Source of the DNA: Bryobacterales bacterium
GTDB taxonomy: Bacteria > Acidobacteriota > Terriglobia > Bryobacterales > Bryobacteraceae
DNA: 51,323 nt
Assembly (NCBI GenBank): GCA_020847975.1
Contig: JADLBD010000125.1
Coordinates: forward strand, 1 to 51,323
Direction of reading: 5' to 3'
Below are positions 41,488-50,329 of this stretch, one piece after another. Made by a program: the position numbers and the translations under genes. Within the stretch, counting starts at the first letter, position 1. Every line of letters begins with the position of its first letter. The notes beneath the pieces are model-generated. The model did not search any database, was not told the DNA's origin, and saw only the letters and a program-made list of their open reading frames with translations.

Positions 41488-41874
41488 ATGAGACTCCTCT
41501 GTCTCCTTTTTGTATTGGCTGCCTCTTTGCTGTCCGCCGAAGGCCCCGCCAAAACACCGGCCAAGAAGGCCGTCGCCGCGAATGCCCGGCAGACCCCCTC
41601 TCTTTCCGATGCCGATCTCGAGAAGGCCATCCGGGCCCGCTTTGCCGCGTCCAGGATCTCTGCCGACAACTTCCAGGTCAGGGTGCAGTCGGGCGTCGCC
41701 ATCCTCGAAGGCGCCACAAACGTCATCCAGCGCAAGGGCACAGCTACGCGCCTCGCGAAATTGGCCGGCGCGCGGACCGTCCGGAACGACATCCGCATCT
41801 CCGAAGCCGCCCGCCAAAAGGCTGCTCAGCAGTTGACCGGCATCCGGCGCGCCGCCGTCAAAACGGAACAATAA
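41488..41874 (+). CDS. Exported BON-domain protein
   Basis: This 128-aa protein has a Sec signal (MRLLCLLFVLAASLLSAEG), a Lys/Ala/Pro-rich linker, and a BON domain (about 45-110) with DLEKAIRARFAASRISADNFQVRV, GVAILEGATNVIQRKGTATRLA and GARTVRNDIRI split across it. BON domains bind membranes or hydrophobic ligands and are common in periplasmic stress proteins. No clear ribosome site precedes the ATG; an extended frame begins further upstream but would place the signal internally. It is a single gene. Confidence 0.8.
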   Translation: MRLLCLLFVLAASLLSAEGPAKTPAKKAVAANARQTPSLSDADLEKAIRARFAASRISADNFQVRVQSGVAILEGATNVIQRKGTATRLAKLAGARTVRNDIRISEAARQKAAQQLTGIRRAAVKTEQ

Positions 41875-42051
41875 AAAAGTTCTCCGGCCGTGAGGGAAAT
41901 CTCCCCCGCTTTGCGCATGTGTAATCAGAAGAGCCCAACACGGAGTAGAGGCACTTTCGAAAACAGGATGGAGGGCGGCCGGACATCGCATCTCGGAGGA
42001 TGCAAATTCCGGCCGCACCCCCGCTGACAAGGGAGCACGGAGGAGGGGCAA

Positions 42052-42270
42052 GTGAATACACTGTCCGCGCGATGCCTGAAAGGGTTCGTCGACGGTTTCG
42101 GAGGAGGAGTCCTCGGCGGTCTGGCATATTGGATGTTTGCCGGTCTGCTCGGGAATGGTGGCTTGCCCTTCCCCATGGTCAAAGTCGCCGCCATCGCGGT
42201 CAGCTTTGGCATCTTCGAATCCTGGCGCGTTTCCCGCAAGTTCTTCCCGCTCGAAGCCCGCCCACGATAA
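42052..42270 (+). CDS. Small Gly-rich membrane protein (72 aa)
   Basis: A GTG start at 42052 follows GGAGGAGGGG. The product has a Gly-rich hydrophobic hairpin (FGGGVLGGLAYWMFAGLL and VKVAAIAVSFGIFESW), suggesting two short membrane segments, and a basic end. I do not recognise the family. The strong ribosome site and composition support a real gene. It is 30 bases upstream of the esterase gene and may be co-transcribed with it. Confidence 0.6.
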   Translation: MNTLSARCLKGFVDGFGGGVLGGLAYWMFAGLLGNGGLPFPMVKVAAIAVSFGIFESWRVSRKFFPLEARPR

Positions 42271-42300
42271 AATAGCAGTCCCCCCATTAAGGAGGATTGC

Positions 42301-43734
42301 ATGAATCTGATCAACGGCGCGTTTGCAACTGCCCTGCTTTTTCTCCCCGTACCTTCTCTCTTTGCAGGGCGGTTCGCAATCGCTTCCGGAGCCGCCGACA
42401 ACCAGGTGTTCCAGCGCGACGCCAGCGGCCGCGCCACCGTTTCCCTCACGGGAACAGCCGCCGGAATCGACGGCCGGACCGTCGAGATCCGCGCCCTCGG
42501 CAATAACGGCCCCCTGCCCAACCTCGATTGGCGGGCAGCCGGCAGGATTCAGGGATCGAAGTGGTCGGCCTCCGTCGCTCTGCCCACGGGCGGCCCCTAC
42601 CGCGTCGAACTGCGCGCTGGCGACGAGGCTCAGGCCCTCACCAATCTGCTGGTGGGAGATCTCTGGGTCCTCGCCGGGCAGTCGAACATGGAAGGCGTCG
42701 GCGATCTGGTGAATGTGGAACTTCCCAATGGCCTCGTCCACAGCTTCGATCAGGCGGACCGCTGGGTGTTGGCCGAGGAACCTCTTCACCTCCTGGCAGG
42801 CGCCGCGGACCGGGTCCACTGGCGCAAGAACGCCCAAGGGGTGCCCGAGAGGCTCGAGGGAGACAAACTCGCCGCCTACATCGCCGCGCGCAAGAAAGGA
42901 GGTGGACTGGGGCTGCCCTTCGCGGTCGAGATAGTCCGGCGAACCGGCGTGCCCGTGGGGTTGCTGCCGTGCGCCCACGGCGGTACTTCCATGGACCAGT
43001 GGAGTCCCTCTCTGCGCGATCAGGGTGGCGATTCCCTCTACGGAGCCACCATCCGCCGCGTGAAACTGGCCGGCGGCAAGGTCACCGGAATCCTGTGGTA
43101 TCAGGGAGAATCAGACGCCAACCCCAAAGCGGCTCCGCAGTTCCAATCTAAGTTTGAAAACCTCGTGGCGGCGTTCCGCGCCGGCCTGGGACAAGCCGAA
43201 CTCCCCTTCTACTACGTGCAGATCGGGCGGCACGTCAACAACAGCAACGTCAACGAGTGGAACCAGGTGCAGGAGATGCAGCGCCTCGCTCTGCGTACCA
43301 TCGCCCACTCGGGGATGGTCCCCGCGGTGGATTTCTCTCTCGATGACGGCATCCACGTCGGCACGCAGGACCACAAGCGTCTGGGCCGCCGTCTCGCCAA
43401 CCTCGCGCTCGGAGGGCGTGGCATCGACCCCTCCTCGGCGAGGGTGGAAGGCAACACGGTACGCGTAGTCTTCTCCGGCGTGAACGGCAGGCTGCAAAGC
43501 CGTGGAAGAATCTCCGGCTTCACCATCCATGACGCCTCCGGAGCCGCGGCGCCCGCCATTTTCCGCGCCGATTTCGACCCCGCTGCGCCCGATACCGTCG
43601 TCCTCCACATCTCCGGCAAACTGCCGGACGGGGCCACCCTGCACTACGGAGCGGGAAAGGATCCCTACTGCAATGTCGTCGATCAGAAGGATATGGCGAT
43701 CCCCGTATTCGGGCCTATGCCGATTGCCCGGTAA
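42301..43734 (+). CDS. Exported sialate O-acetylesterase-type SGNH hydrolase
   Basis: This 477-aa protein starts at an ATG with AAGGAGG and has a signal (FATALLFLPVPSLFAG). An N-terminal beta domain (about 25-115) precedes an SGNH domain with LVGDLWVLAGQSNMEGVG (catalytic Ser in GQSNM), GVPVGLLPCAHGGTSMDQW, GILWYQGESDANP and SLDDGIHVGTQDHKRLG (the Asp/His of the triad). A C-terminal beta domain follows. Members remove acetyl groups from sialic acids or plant polysaccharides, so this may assist glycan use. It is convergent with the caspase-like gene. Confidence 0.93.
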   Translation: MNLINGAFATALLFLPVPSLFAGRFAIASGAADNQVFQRDASGRATVSLTGTAAGIDGRTVEIRALGNNGPLPNLDWRAAGRIQGSKWSASVALPTGGPYRVELRAGDEAQALTNLLVGDLWVLAGQSNMEGVGDLVNVELPNGLVHSFDQADRWVLAEEPLHLLAGAADRVHWRKNAQGVPERLEGDKLAAYIAARKKGGGLGLPFAVEIVRRTGVPVGLLPCAHGGTSMDQWSPSLRDQGGDSLYGATIRRVKLAGGKVTGILWYQGESDANPKAAPQFQSKFENLVAAFRAGLGQAELPFYYVQIGRHVNNSNVNEWNQVQEMQRLALRTIAHSGMVPAVDFSLDDGIHVGTQDHKRLGRRLANLALGGRGIDPSSARVEGNTVRVVFSGVNGRLQSRGRISGFTIHDASGAAAPAIFRADFDPAAPDTVVLHISGKLPDGATLHYGAGKDPYCNVVDQKDMAIPVFGPMPIAR

Positions 43735-43746
43735 ACCTGCCCGCCG

Positions 43747-44715
43747 TCATCGAATCCGGACGCGGGCAACCGATGCGCGCACCCTGCCCGGATTGTACCC
43801 TCCCCTCGCCACCTCGCGCTGCAATGCCTCGCTTGGCTCATGCAACGGCGTCAGATCGACAAACTTGTGCCAGTCCGACGGCTTCGACGGGTTGTTATCG
43901 AGCGAGCCGTACTCGGCTTCCACCGGTCCCAGGTATCCGAAGTAGGTGCACTGTGTGTATCCCTTGTCCCGTAGGATGTCGGCCCCGCGCTTCGCAATCG
44001 AAGTCGAGGTCGGCATCTTCAACTCCTTCTGCCGGATGTACTCACGCTGGGCAGGGGAATCCTGCTGATCGACCATTTTCTGCAAGGCAGCCTGGCCCTT
44101 GGACAGTTTCTCCTGGTTCTTGGCGATCTCCGCGCTGTTCCATTGCCGGGATAACCAGCCGGTATCCAGTTCGTTGATCTTCGCCTGCGTTGCCTGATTC
44201 CTCTGCTTCTGATCGGCGACCGATTGCTGTTGGGCGGTTCTTGTCGCGTCCAGCCACTTCTGGAGATCACGCTGTTTTGGCTCGAGCACTTCCGGCTTGA
44301 ACACGGTTGCGCTGTGACAACTGTGAAATTTGATGGATCCGGCGAACTTGGGGTCGAGCCCCATTTCCGCCAGGCGCCCGCAAACGTCATCGAGCGGCAG
44401 GGAGATCTGGTCGTCGCCGACCTTGGTGACCAGGGCGAGGGCCCCGGCGCTCCCATGGCCGCGAATGTACACCGAGCCATTCGGATCTGCGCTTACCCTT
44501 TTGAGTGCGTCGGAGCTCGCGCCCGGCTGATAGTAAACGATCTCGTACTTATCCTCTTTGACGTGGTTCCATTGTTCGCTCTTTTGCGTCCATTCCTTGG
44601 CTTCCGGCGAGCCTTGTTCCCAGGGAATAAAGACAACGCGTACTTTCCCGGGATTCTCCTCCTTCGGTTCGGGAGGAGCATAGTCACTATGCGGTTCAAC
44701 GATTTCGTCAGGCAT
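43747..44715 (-). CDS. Putative caspase-like (clan CD) cysteine peptidase with coiled-coil insertion
   Basis: This 322-aa protein has no signal peptide. An Asp/Glu/Pro-rich leader is followed by a beta strand ending in RGHG (His87) and a second ending in FHSCHSA (Cys133), separated by about 45 residues with a helix (LDDVCGRLAEMGL). That His-Gly / Cys-after-strand pattern is the catalytic dyad layout of caspase-like folds such as C80, C11 and CHAT proteins. Residues about 145-225 form a Gln/Lys-rich coiled coil, and the fold seems to resume with SIAKRGADILRDKGY and CTYFGYLGPV. Peptidase activity is inferred. GAGGA precedes the ATG, and it is downstream of the TonB receptor on the same strand with its own promoter candidate. 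Confidence 0.6.
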   Translation of the reverse strand: MPDEIVEPHSDYAPPEPKEENPGKVRVVFIPWEQGSPEAKEWTQKSEQWNHVKEDKYEIVYYQPGASSDALKRVSADPNGSVYIRGHGSAGALALVTKVGDDQISLPLDDVCGRLAEMGLDPKFAGSIKFHSCHSATVFKPEVLEPKQRDLQKWLDATRTAQQQSVADQKQRNQATQAKINELDTGWLSRQWNSAEIAKNQEKLSKGQAALQKMVDQQDSPAQREYIRQKELKMPTSTSIAKRGADILRDKGYTQCTYFGYLGPVEAEYGSLDNNPSKPSDWHKFVDLTPLHEPSEALQREVARGGYNPGRVRASVARVRIR

Positions 44716-44767
44716 TTGTTAGTCCTCGGTCTTAACAAATTCCGGTATTCGATGACCGGTGGAAATT

Positions 44768-44794
44768 AGTATACGCCCGCGGCAATTTGGACAA
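44768..44794 (-). promoter_or_regulatory. Candidate sigma-70 promoter for the caspase-like gene
   Basis: On the minus strand TTGTCC (44794-44789) and TATACT (44773-44768) are 15 bases apart, upstream of the ATG at 44715. The -10 is good and the spacer is short. A small inverted repeat CCGGT/ACCGG (44742-44759) lies between promoter and start. Confidence 0.35.
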
Positions 44795-44824
44795 TTGTGA
44801 GAAGGAAATCCGGTTTTTACGGGA

Positions 44825-47800
44825 TTAGAAGCGGAAGCGAAGAACCATTTGAAGTGAGCGCGGGCCTCCCGTTTGCAGAATGGGAGTCAGCCCGCTCCCC
44901 GGGCTGCCCGTGCCGAGCATGAGGTTGAGCATGGATTGCGGCTGGCCGAAGAGGGTGCTCGAAAGATAGCGCACCGGATCGGCAAAGGCCGGATGATTGA
45001 ACAGGTTGAATGCCTCCACCCGCAATTGCAGCGAGCGCTGGTCATGGACCAGAAATTGACGCTGCAAGGCCAGGTCCGTTTGCCACATCCCGAATCCGTG
45101 GATGGAGTTCCGGCCGAGGTTTCCCTGGCTCGCGCCGGGGAGGAATGCCGCGCGATTGAGGCTCTTGCCGCCGGGCGCGTTGCCGTCCGGGAGCCACATT
45201 GGAACTCCCGGCAGCAGGCTTGGACGGTAGGCGTTGGCAAAGGTCAACCCCATCAGGTTCTCCGAATTGAGCACCGTCAGAGGAAACCCCGAGCGTGCGC
45301 GAACGATGCCGTCCAGCGCCCAGTTTCTGAACAGTGGAGCGAGAGGTGAAGTCTTCCAGGGTGAGGGAATGGCGTACGTGACAGCCCCTGTAAACACGTG
45401 GCGAACGTCGAAATCGGAAGAGCCGCGGTCCCTGATTGCCGACAATCCGCCGCCGCCGAGTTGGAGCGCGGCATCACTCGAGCTGTCGTCAATCGAATGC
45501 GACCAGGAATAGGAAAGGATGCTCTGAAACCGCTCCGACAGCCGGCCGCGATATTGCAGTTGCAGCCCGTGATAGTACGAGTTGCCGTGGTTGGTGGCGA
45601 GCAGGAACTGGATCGTGTCCACATCCTCCAATTGCCCGCCGAGTTCCCGGCGGATCAGGTAGCGGCCGCGAGAGCCGACATAACTGGCGGAGAGCACGTG
45701 CGCATTGCTGATGGAGTGTTCCACCGATCCGCTCCATTCCCGCACGGAGGGCAGCCGCAGGCCCGGGAGAAAGCCGTAGCTGAGCAAGGTGGCAACGAAT
45801 CCATTGCGCGGGCTGCTGTAGTGGGAGAGGCTGAAAGGGCCGCTGTTGATGGGATCGGCGGCGACGCTGAGACTCGAGTTGTAGTACATGCCCCACCCGG
45901 CGCGCAGCACGGTCTTCCCGCTCGAGGAGGGCCGGAAGGCGATGCCCAATCGCGGTCCGAAGTTACTGAAGCGATGAGACCAGATCTGGGTACGAACGGG
46001 TATCAGAATGTCCGGAACGTCGGAATCGTCCGGGAGCCGGTATTGCGCGGAAGGGGTGTATTCCCATCGCACCCCGATGGTGCCGGTGAGGCGGGGATGA
46101 ATGCGCCATGTGTCCTGAACGAAAGCCGAGACCTCTTTCAGCACTCCGCTGGCCTGTTGAGGATTGGCGCGCGCGATCCACAGGTTGCTGTTCAGGACCA
46201 GGTCCTGAAGACTATCGGCGATGACGGCAAAGCTGTTCGTGTAGTCCCGGCGCCACGGAGAGAGGCGCCGGTAGTCCACCCCGAATCGCATCTGGTGTTT
46301 CCCGAGGTTGAGCAGAAAGGAGGGCAGGAACTGGAGTTGGCGCTGGCGGCGGCTGCTTTCCCGGCCGGTCGTGACGGAGCCCACGCCGGCGATGTTGAGC
46401 CTCAGCAGATAGTCGCACATGCCGGGCAGCCGGACGAAATACTCCGCTACCGGTTCCAGGGCGCACGGCGGAAGAGAGTTGGTTCCAGCCGGATGCCAGT
46501 TGGATTCCGCCGCCGCGCGGGACCAATTCCAGCGGAAGTCAAGAATCGCGTTTGGACGGATGCGCAGGTTGAGGCCGCCGGTGATACTCCTCGAACGGAC
46601 GGTGAGTTCGCTGATCTGGGTGTTGCCGAACGCGTTGAACGACGGTGTCTCGCTGTAGCGGGCAAAGAAAGCGAGGCGGGACGTAAGGGCATGATCAATG
46701 CGCGCGTTGCCGGAGTCGAATCCGGAGGGGCGGTTGTTCCGTCCGGTCCACTCGGCGAGCCCCGGTCCGAGTGCCGGGCCGTTGGGGAGCGGGAAGAGAT
46801 CGAGGACTGTCCGGAGTCCCTCGGGCGTGTTCCGACGGATTTCGGCGGTGGGGACGGGCGCTCGCCAGGCGAAGGGCTGGCGGAGCCGCATCCCTTCATA
46901 CGAGAGAAAGAAGAACGTGCGGTTGCGTTTGACCGGACCGCCGAGAGACCCACCGTAGTCATTCATGCGGAGCGGAGCGCGAGCGTCGCCGATGCGGTTG
47001 GCGAACCAGTCATTGGCGTCGAGGCGTTCGTGGCGGAAGTATTCAAACAGCGAGCCGTGCAGTTCGTTGGAGCCGGAGCGGCTGCTGAGTGACACCTGGG
47101 CTCCGGAGAGGCGGCCAAATTCGGGGGTGGTGGTAGCGGTCTGGACACGGAACTCATCGAGGGCCTCGAGCGAGACGAGGTTGTGAAAGCTGCCGATGGC
47201 CGTCATGCCGGGGAGCGCGCCCCCGTTGACCTGCGCCGGCAGCCCGCCGCCGCTCACTCCGGAGTTGACGCTGACTCCGTCCACGGTGAAATAGTTTGTA
47301 TTGGGCCGCTGGCCATTGGCCGTGAATTGGCCCGCCTCGCCGCGCGTGGCGGGAGTGACCACGGTTCCCGGCGCCAGTTCCAGAAGGCTGAGCAGCCCGC
47401 GCCCGTTCAGCGGAAGTTTATCCACGAAGTCGTGCGTGACCAGGGTGCCGACCGACGCATCCTCGGTATGAAGGGGGGCCCGTGACCCTTCCACGGTGAT
47501 GGTTTCCTGCATGCTTCCGAGCGGGAGGGCGAAATCGACGCGGGCAGGCTGCGCCACATCGAGTTTCACCCCGAGTTGGACCACGGTGCGGAACCCCTCC
47601 TTACGGACCGTGATCTTGTACATGCCTGGCTGAAGAGAGGCGACCACGTAGCCGCCATCCGGCCGGGAAACCGTGCTGCGCCGGAAGCCGGTTTCATCGT
47701 TCACCACAATGACGGATGCCGCGGGCACGGCCGCGTCGGACGGGTCGCGGATGAGGCCGGAGAGGTGTGTATACTGCTGTGCAACAAGCGGAATACTGAG

Positions 47801-47905
47801 GAAGATGACCGCGGGAAGCAACGCCGCACGGCACGGCACACGCAGGGCGTACGGAAAATACAGCAATGGATTGAGACACGCCGCAAGACACCGGCGAGAC
47901 TGCAA
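44825..47905 (-). CDS. Oar-type TonB-dependent receptor controlled by the ECF/anti-sigma pair
   Basis: This 1026-aa outer-membrane receptor probably starts at a TTG (47905) with AAGGGGG upstream, 10 bases after the anti-sigma gene. A signal (LLPAVIFLSIPLVAQQ) is followed by a carboxypeptidase-regulatory domain (about 45-125: LSGLIRDPSDAAVPAASVIV, PDGGYVVASLQPGMYKITV), a plug (NYFTVDGVSVNSG, GAQVSLSSRSGSNELHGSLFEY) and a long barrel ending MVLRFRF. The gene follows an ECF sigma factor and its anti-sigma factor, so its synthesis is likely switched by substrate or envelope signals. No TonB box can be assigned. Confidence 0.92.
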   Translation of the reverse strand: MQSRRCLAACLNPLLYFPYALRVPCRAALLPAVIFLSIPLVAQQYTHLSGLIRDPSDAAVPAASVIVVNDETGFRRSTVSRPDGGYVVASLQPGMYKITVRKEGFRTVVQLGVKLDVAQPARVDFALPLGSMQETITVEGSRAPLHTEDASVGTLVTHDFVDKLPLNGRGLLSLLELAPGTVVTPATRGEAGQFTANGQRPNTNYFTVDGVSVNSGVSGGGLPAQVNGGALPGMTAIGSFHNLVSLEALDEFRVQTATTTPEFGRLSGAQVSLSSRSGSNELHGSLFEYFRHERLDANDWFANRIGDARAPLRMNDYGGSLGGPVKRNRTFFFLSYEGMRLRQPFAWRAPVPTAEIRRNTPEGLRTVLDLFPLPNGPALGPGLAEWTGRNNRPSGFDSGNARIDHALTSRLAFFARYSETPSFNAFGNTQISELTVRSRSITGGLNLRIRPNAILDFRWNWSRAAAESNWHPAGTNSLPPCALEPVAEYFVRLPGMCDYLLRLNIAGVGSVTTGRESSRRQRQLQFLPSFLLNLGKHQMRFGVDYRRLSPWRRDYTNSFAVIADSLQDLVLNSNLWIARANPQQASGVLKEVSAFVQDTWRIHPRLTGTIGVRWEYTPSAQYRLPDDSDVPDILIPVRTQIWSHRFSNFGPRLGIAFRPSSSGKTVLRAGWGMYYNSSLSVAADPINSGPFSLSHYSSPRNGFVATLLSYGFLPGLRLPSVREWSGSVEHSISNAHVLSASYVGSRGRYLIRRELGGQLEDVDTIQFLLATNHGNSYYHGLQLQYRGRLSERFQSILSYSWSHSIDDSSSDAALQLGGGGLSAIRDRGSSDFDVRHVFTGAVTYAIPSPWKTSPLAPLFRNWALDGIVRARSGFPLTVLNSENLMGLTFANAYRPSLLPGVPMWLPDGNAPGGKSLNRAAFLPGASQGNLGRNSIHGFGMWQTDLALQRQFLVHDQRSLQLRVEAFNLFNHPAFADPVRYLSSTLFGQPQSMLNLMLGTGSPGSGLTPILQTGGPRSLQMVLRFRF

Positions 47906-47915
47906 GGACGCCCCC

Positions 47916-49619
47916 TTATCGCGCGGCGGCTGTCAGATTCCGGTAAGCTTCGGCCTCGGCTCGCAGAAGAGTCAGGCTGATGAGCACCTGCGAGGGAAGA
48001 TCGGGAGCGACGGAGTTGCTGGCCGCTCCTCCAAGGATAACAGCGAGCAAGGTCTCTCCGGCGCGGGCCTGCTGGAACAACTCCTCGGTGGCCTGCTGCC
48101 AGACGGGGCTGAGAGTGGTGGAGAGTTGGCCGGGTTTCGCTCCGATGGCGGTAAGCACGGGGGACAGACTCTTTTCCATTTCGACAGTACTTTCCCAAAG
48201 CGCCTGGGCATGCTCGAGACGGATGCCGGCGAGAACGGCGCGGTCACCGGCGGAGAGTTGAGCCTCCACCCGAGGGGGAAAGCGCTCCGCGAGACGGCGC
48301 AGGGCGTGCGCCCGGGAGAGAAGCGCTTCGTTCCTGTCGAGAACCTGATCGGCGAAATGCTCGAAGGAAGCGCGCCCGCCGAGTTCCACTTCGATCCTGG
48401 ACTGAATCCGGGCCACTTCCGGATTGACAGTCGCCACCGTGGAGGCCCCGGCCATATTCGCCGGAATCGCTCCGGACGGATCGGAGAACTGGACTTCCAC
48501 GCCTTCGATGGAGGCGAGGCCGCGAGTGAGCTGCTGGCGGCGGCCCGGAGGAATCCCCACGCCGCTGACGAGGATATGGGAACCAGAGGGCCTCACCTCG
48601 ATCGGCTCCCCGAGGTCGGCATTCAACCGGCGCAATGCCGCAAAGACTTTCAGTTCTTCCGCCGCGCTGACTGACTCCGGAGCGCGCGGGAGTACGCGCT
48701 CCGGAGCCGGGGAAGAAGAGGGAGCAGTCACAGGAGATTTCGGGGTCAGACTGGCGACGGGAGGCGCCGCGGCCGGCGGCTCGACGGGCAGTTCGCGGAT
48801 CTCGACCGGATCCGCACCGCGGAACTGAAGAGTGCTTTCGACAGGGCGCAGGTCCTGAACAGTGAGTTTGAGCGAAGCTGAGGACAGCTCGCCGGCCGGA
48901 GTTGTGGTTCGGATCTGATAGCAATCGTGTTCGGGGGATTGCACATCCCGGATCAGCGTCACCTGGTCGCGCTTCTCGGGCAGTTTGTCGCGCCAGGAGG
49001 CATAGGCGTGCGCGCTGAGTGGATCGTCCCAATCGTACCCGGCGGCGCGGAACTGTGCTTCCATCACGGCATAGACGGGCTCGGGGCCACTCAGTTGGGC
49101 AAGCGGGGCGCGGTGGAGGGTTCGAGTCAGGCGTTTCGAGCCGGACCGGATCTCGATGCGCCGCGGCTGGACCGGCTTCGTCTCCGAAGCGACCACTGCT
49201 TTTTGAAGCAGTTCCGCCGCCTCTACGGAGGGGGCGAATCGCAGTTCGTAGAACAGGAGGGAAACAATCAACAAGCTGGCCGTCACGGGAGCCCACCTGC
49301 GGGGTGTAACGGCAAACGACCGGATTGCTCCCCTCACCCTATGGAGGAAAGAAACGCTCCCTGGGGCGGCATCCATCTCAGCGAACTTTCGATAGATGTC
49401 GAACCAGGGAGCGGGTGGAGAAGGGAAACAGTCTTCGGTCGTCTTTTGGTATCGAACACAATCAGAGATGACGTCGTGGATTTGGTCGAGTTCGGTGCGG
49501 CACTGCCAGCAGGCAGAGAGATGAGCGCGCACCTCGTTCATTTCAGAGATGCCCAATTCGCTGTCGGAGAAGCGGAGCAACTGGCCGTCGTCGGGATGGC
49601 GCGCCGTGACGCTAGGCAT
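47916..49619 (-). CDS. Zinc-finger anti-sigma factor with large periplasmic domain
   Basis: This 567-aa protein has an N-terminal zf-HC2-type anti-sigma domain (HLSACWQCRTEL, the H-x3-C-x2-C zinc site, residues about 33-44), a membrane segment (about 108-125, PVTASLLIVSLLFYELRF) and a periplasmic part of over 400 residues with a Pro-rich linker (about 280-320) and a helical C-terminal region (FEHFADQVLDRNEALLSRAHALRRL). It should hold the sigma factor at the membrane and release it on a periplasmic cue. It overlaps the sigma gene by 8 bases. The length is well above the usual 200-300 aa; the extra domain is not recognised. Confidence 0.88.
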   Translation of the reverse strand: MPSVTARHPDDGQLLRFSDSELGISEMNEVRAHLSACWQCRTELDQIHDVISDCVRYQKTTEDCFPSPPAPWFDIYRKFAEMDAAPGSVSFLHRVRGAIRSFAVTPRRWAPVTASLLIVSLLFYELRFAPSVEAAELLQKAVVASETKPVQPRRIEIRSGSKRLTRTLHRAPLAQLSGPEPVYAVMEAQFRAAGYDWDDPLSAHAYASWRDKLPEKRDQVTLIRDVQSPEHDCYQIRTTTPAGELSSASLKLTVQDLRPVESTLQFRGADPVEIRELPVEPPAAAPPVASLTPKSPVTAPSSSPAPERVLPRAPESVSAAEELKVFAALRRLNADLGEPIEVRPSGSHILVSGVGIPPGRRQQLTRGLASIEGVEVQFSDPSGAIPANMAGASTVATVNPEVARIQSRIEVELGGRASFEHFADQVLDRNEALLSRAHALRRLAERFPPRVEAQLSAGDRAVLAGIRLEHAQALWESTVEMEKSLSPVLTAIGAKPGQLSTTLSPVWQQATEELFQQARAGETLLAVILGGAASNSVAPDLPSQVLISLTLLRAEAEAYRNLTAAAR

Positions 49620-50163
49620 GGCCAGCCCTCCGCAGCCGGTTCATGGCCCGGCGCAGGAACTCTCCGACCGCCGAAGCGCTGATTCCGAGAACCTCGCCGA
49701 TTTCCGGATAGCGAAGTCCCTGAAGGCGCAGATCGAGACAACGGCGCTGCTGCTCCGAAAGTCCGGCCATGGCCTGATGAACCTGCATCACACGTTCCCG
49801 ATCGAGCAAACTCTGCTCCGGATTCCGATCCGGATGACGCAACCGCGACTCCAAGTCCGGGTCAAAGGGCTGCGAACTCTGCTGGGCTCGAACCTTGAGT
49901 CCCAGATTGTGAGCAACCCGGAAAATCCACGCCCGGTGATTGCGAATCTCTTCCTTGCGCTTCAATGTGACGTACAGCCGGAGAAACACCTCCTGGGTGG
50001 CTTCCTGCGCCTGCGGCGGGTGGAGACCCAAGGTCAGCAAGTACCGGTACACATCGTCACGCGTTTCTTCAAATAGCCGCGCCACCTCGTCCTGAAGAGT
50101 CACGCCTCCGCGCTCCGATCGAAGCAGACCTGCCAGTTCTTGGCGAAAGGAGTCGGATGGCAT
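49612..50163 (-). CDS. ECF RNA polymerase sigma factor
   Basis: This 183-aa sigma-70 family protein has region 2 (about 28-85: DDVYRYLLTLGLHPPQAQEATQEVFLRL in two stretches, and HRAWIFRVAHNL) and region 4 (about 130-180: LSEQQRRCLDLRLQGLRYPEIGEVLG and SASAVGEFLRRAMNRLRR), with no region 1 or 3, as in ECF factors. It directs transcription of a small regulon, likely including its own operon with the anti-sigma factor and the TonB receptor. The ATG at 50163 has only CGGAAA upstream. The operon is divergent from the glycosyltransferase. Confidence 0.95.
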   Translation of the reverse strand: MPSDSFRQELAGLLRSERGGVTLQDEVARLFEETRDDVYRYLLTLGLHPPQAQEATQEVFLRLYVTLKRKEEIRNHRAWIFRVAHNLGLKVRAQQSSQPFDPDLESRLRHPDRNPEQSLLDRERVMQVHQAMAGLSEQQRRCLDLRLQGLRYPEIGEVLGISASAVGEFLRRAMNRLRRAGHA

Positions 50164-50329
50164 AATTTCCGAGGCGGCAACCAGCTACTTTCACTTTAGT
50201 GTCTACCCATAAAGACCCTGGAGATGAAATTTACACTACACCCGTGAAAAAAATATTTTGCGGGCAATTTGTTGAGGCGGTGTAGTGGAAACCGGGCCGG
50301 GCGGGTCTTAGCAACTGAAAATACACAAC
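50164..50329. other. Divergent promoter region
   Basis: This AT-richer 166-base gap separates the ECF sigma gene and the glycosyltransferase gene and must hold both promoters. I see the self-complementary CACTTTAGTG at about 50192-50201 and an A/T run near 50245-50256, but no unambiguous -35/-10 pair. Confidence 0.4.

Noticed and set aside
40696..42978. A 760-codon minus-strand frame across metW, the BON gene and the esterase
   Set aside because: It opposes three recognisable genes and has no motif or start signal. Long antisense frames are common at this GC.
45398..47092. A 564-codon plus-strand frame inside the second TonB receptor
   Set aside because: Antisense shadow of a clear receptor, with no start signal.
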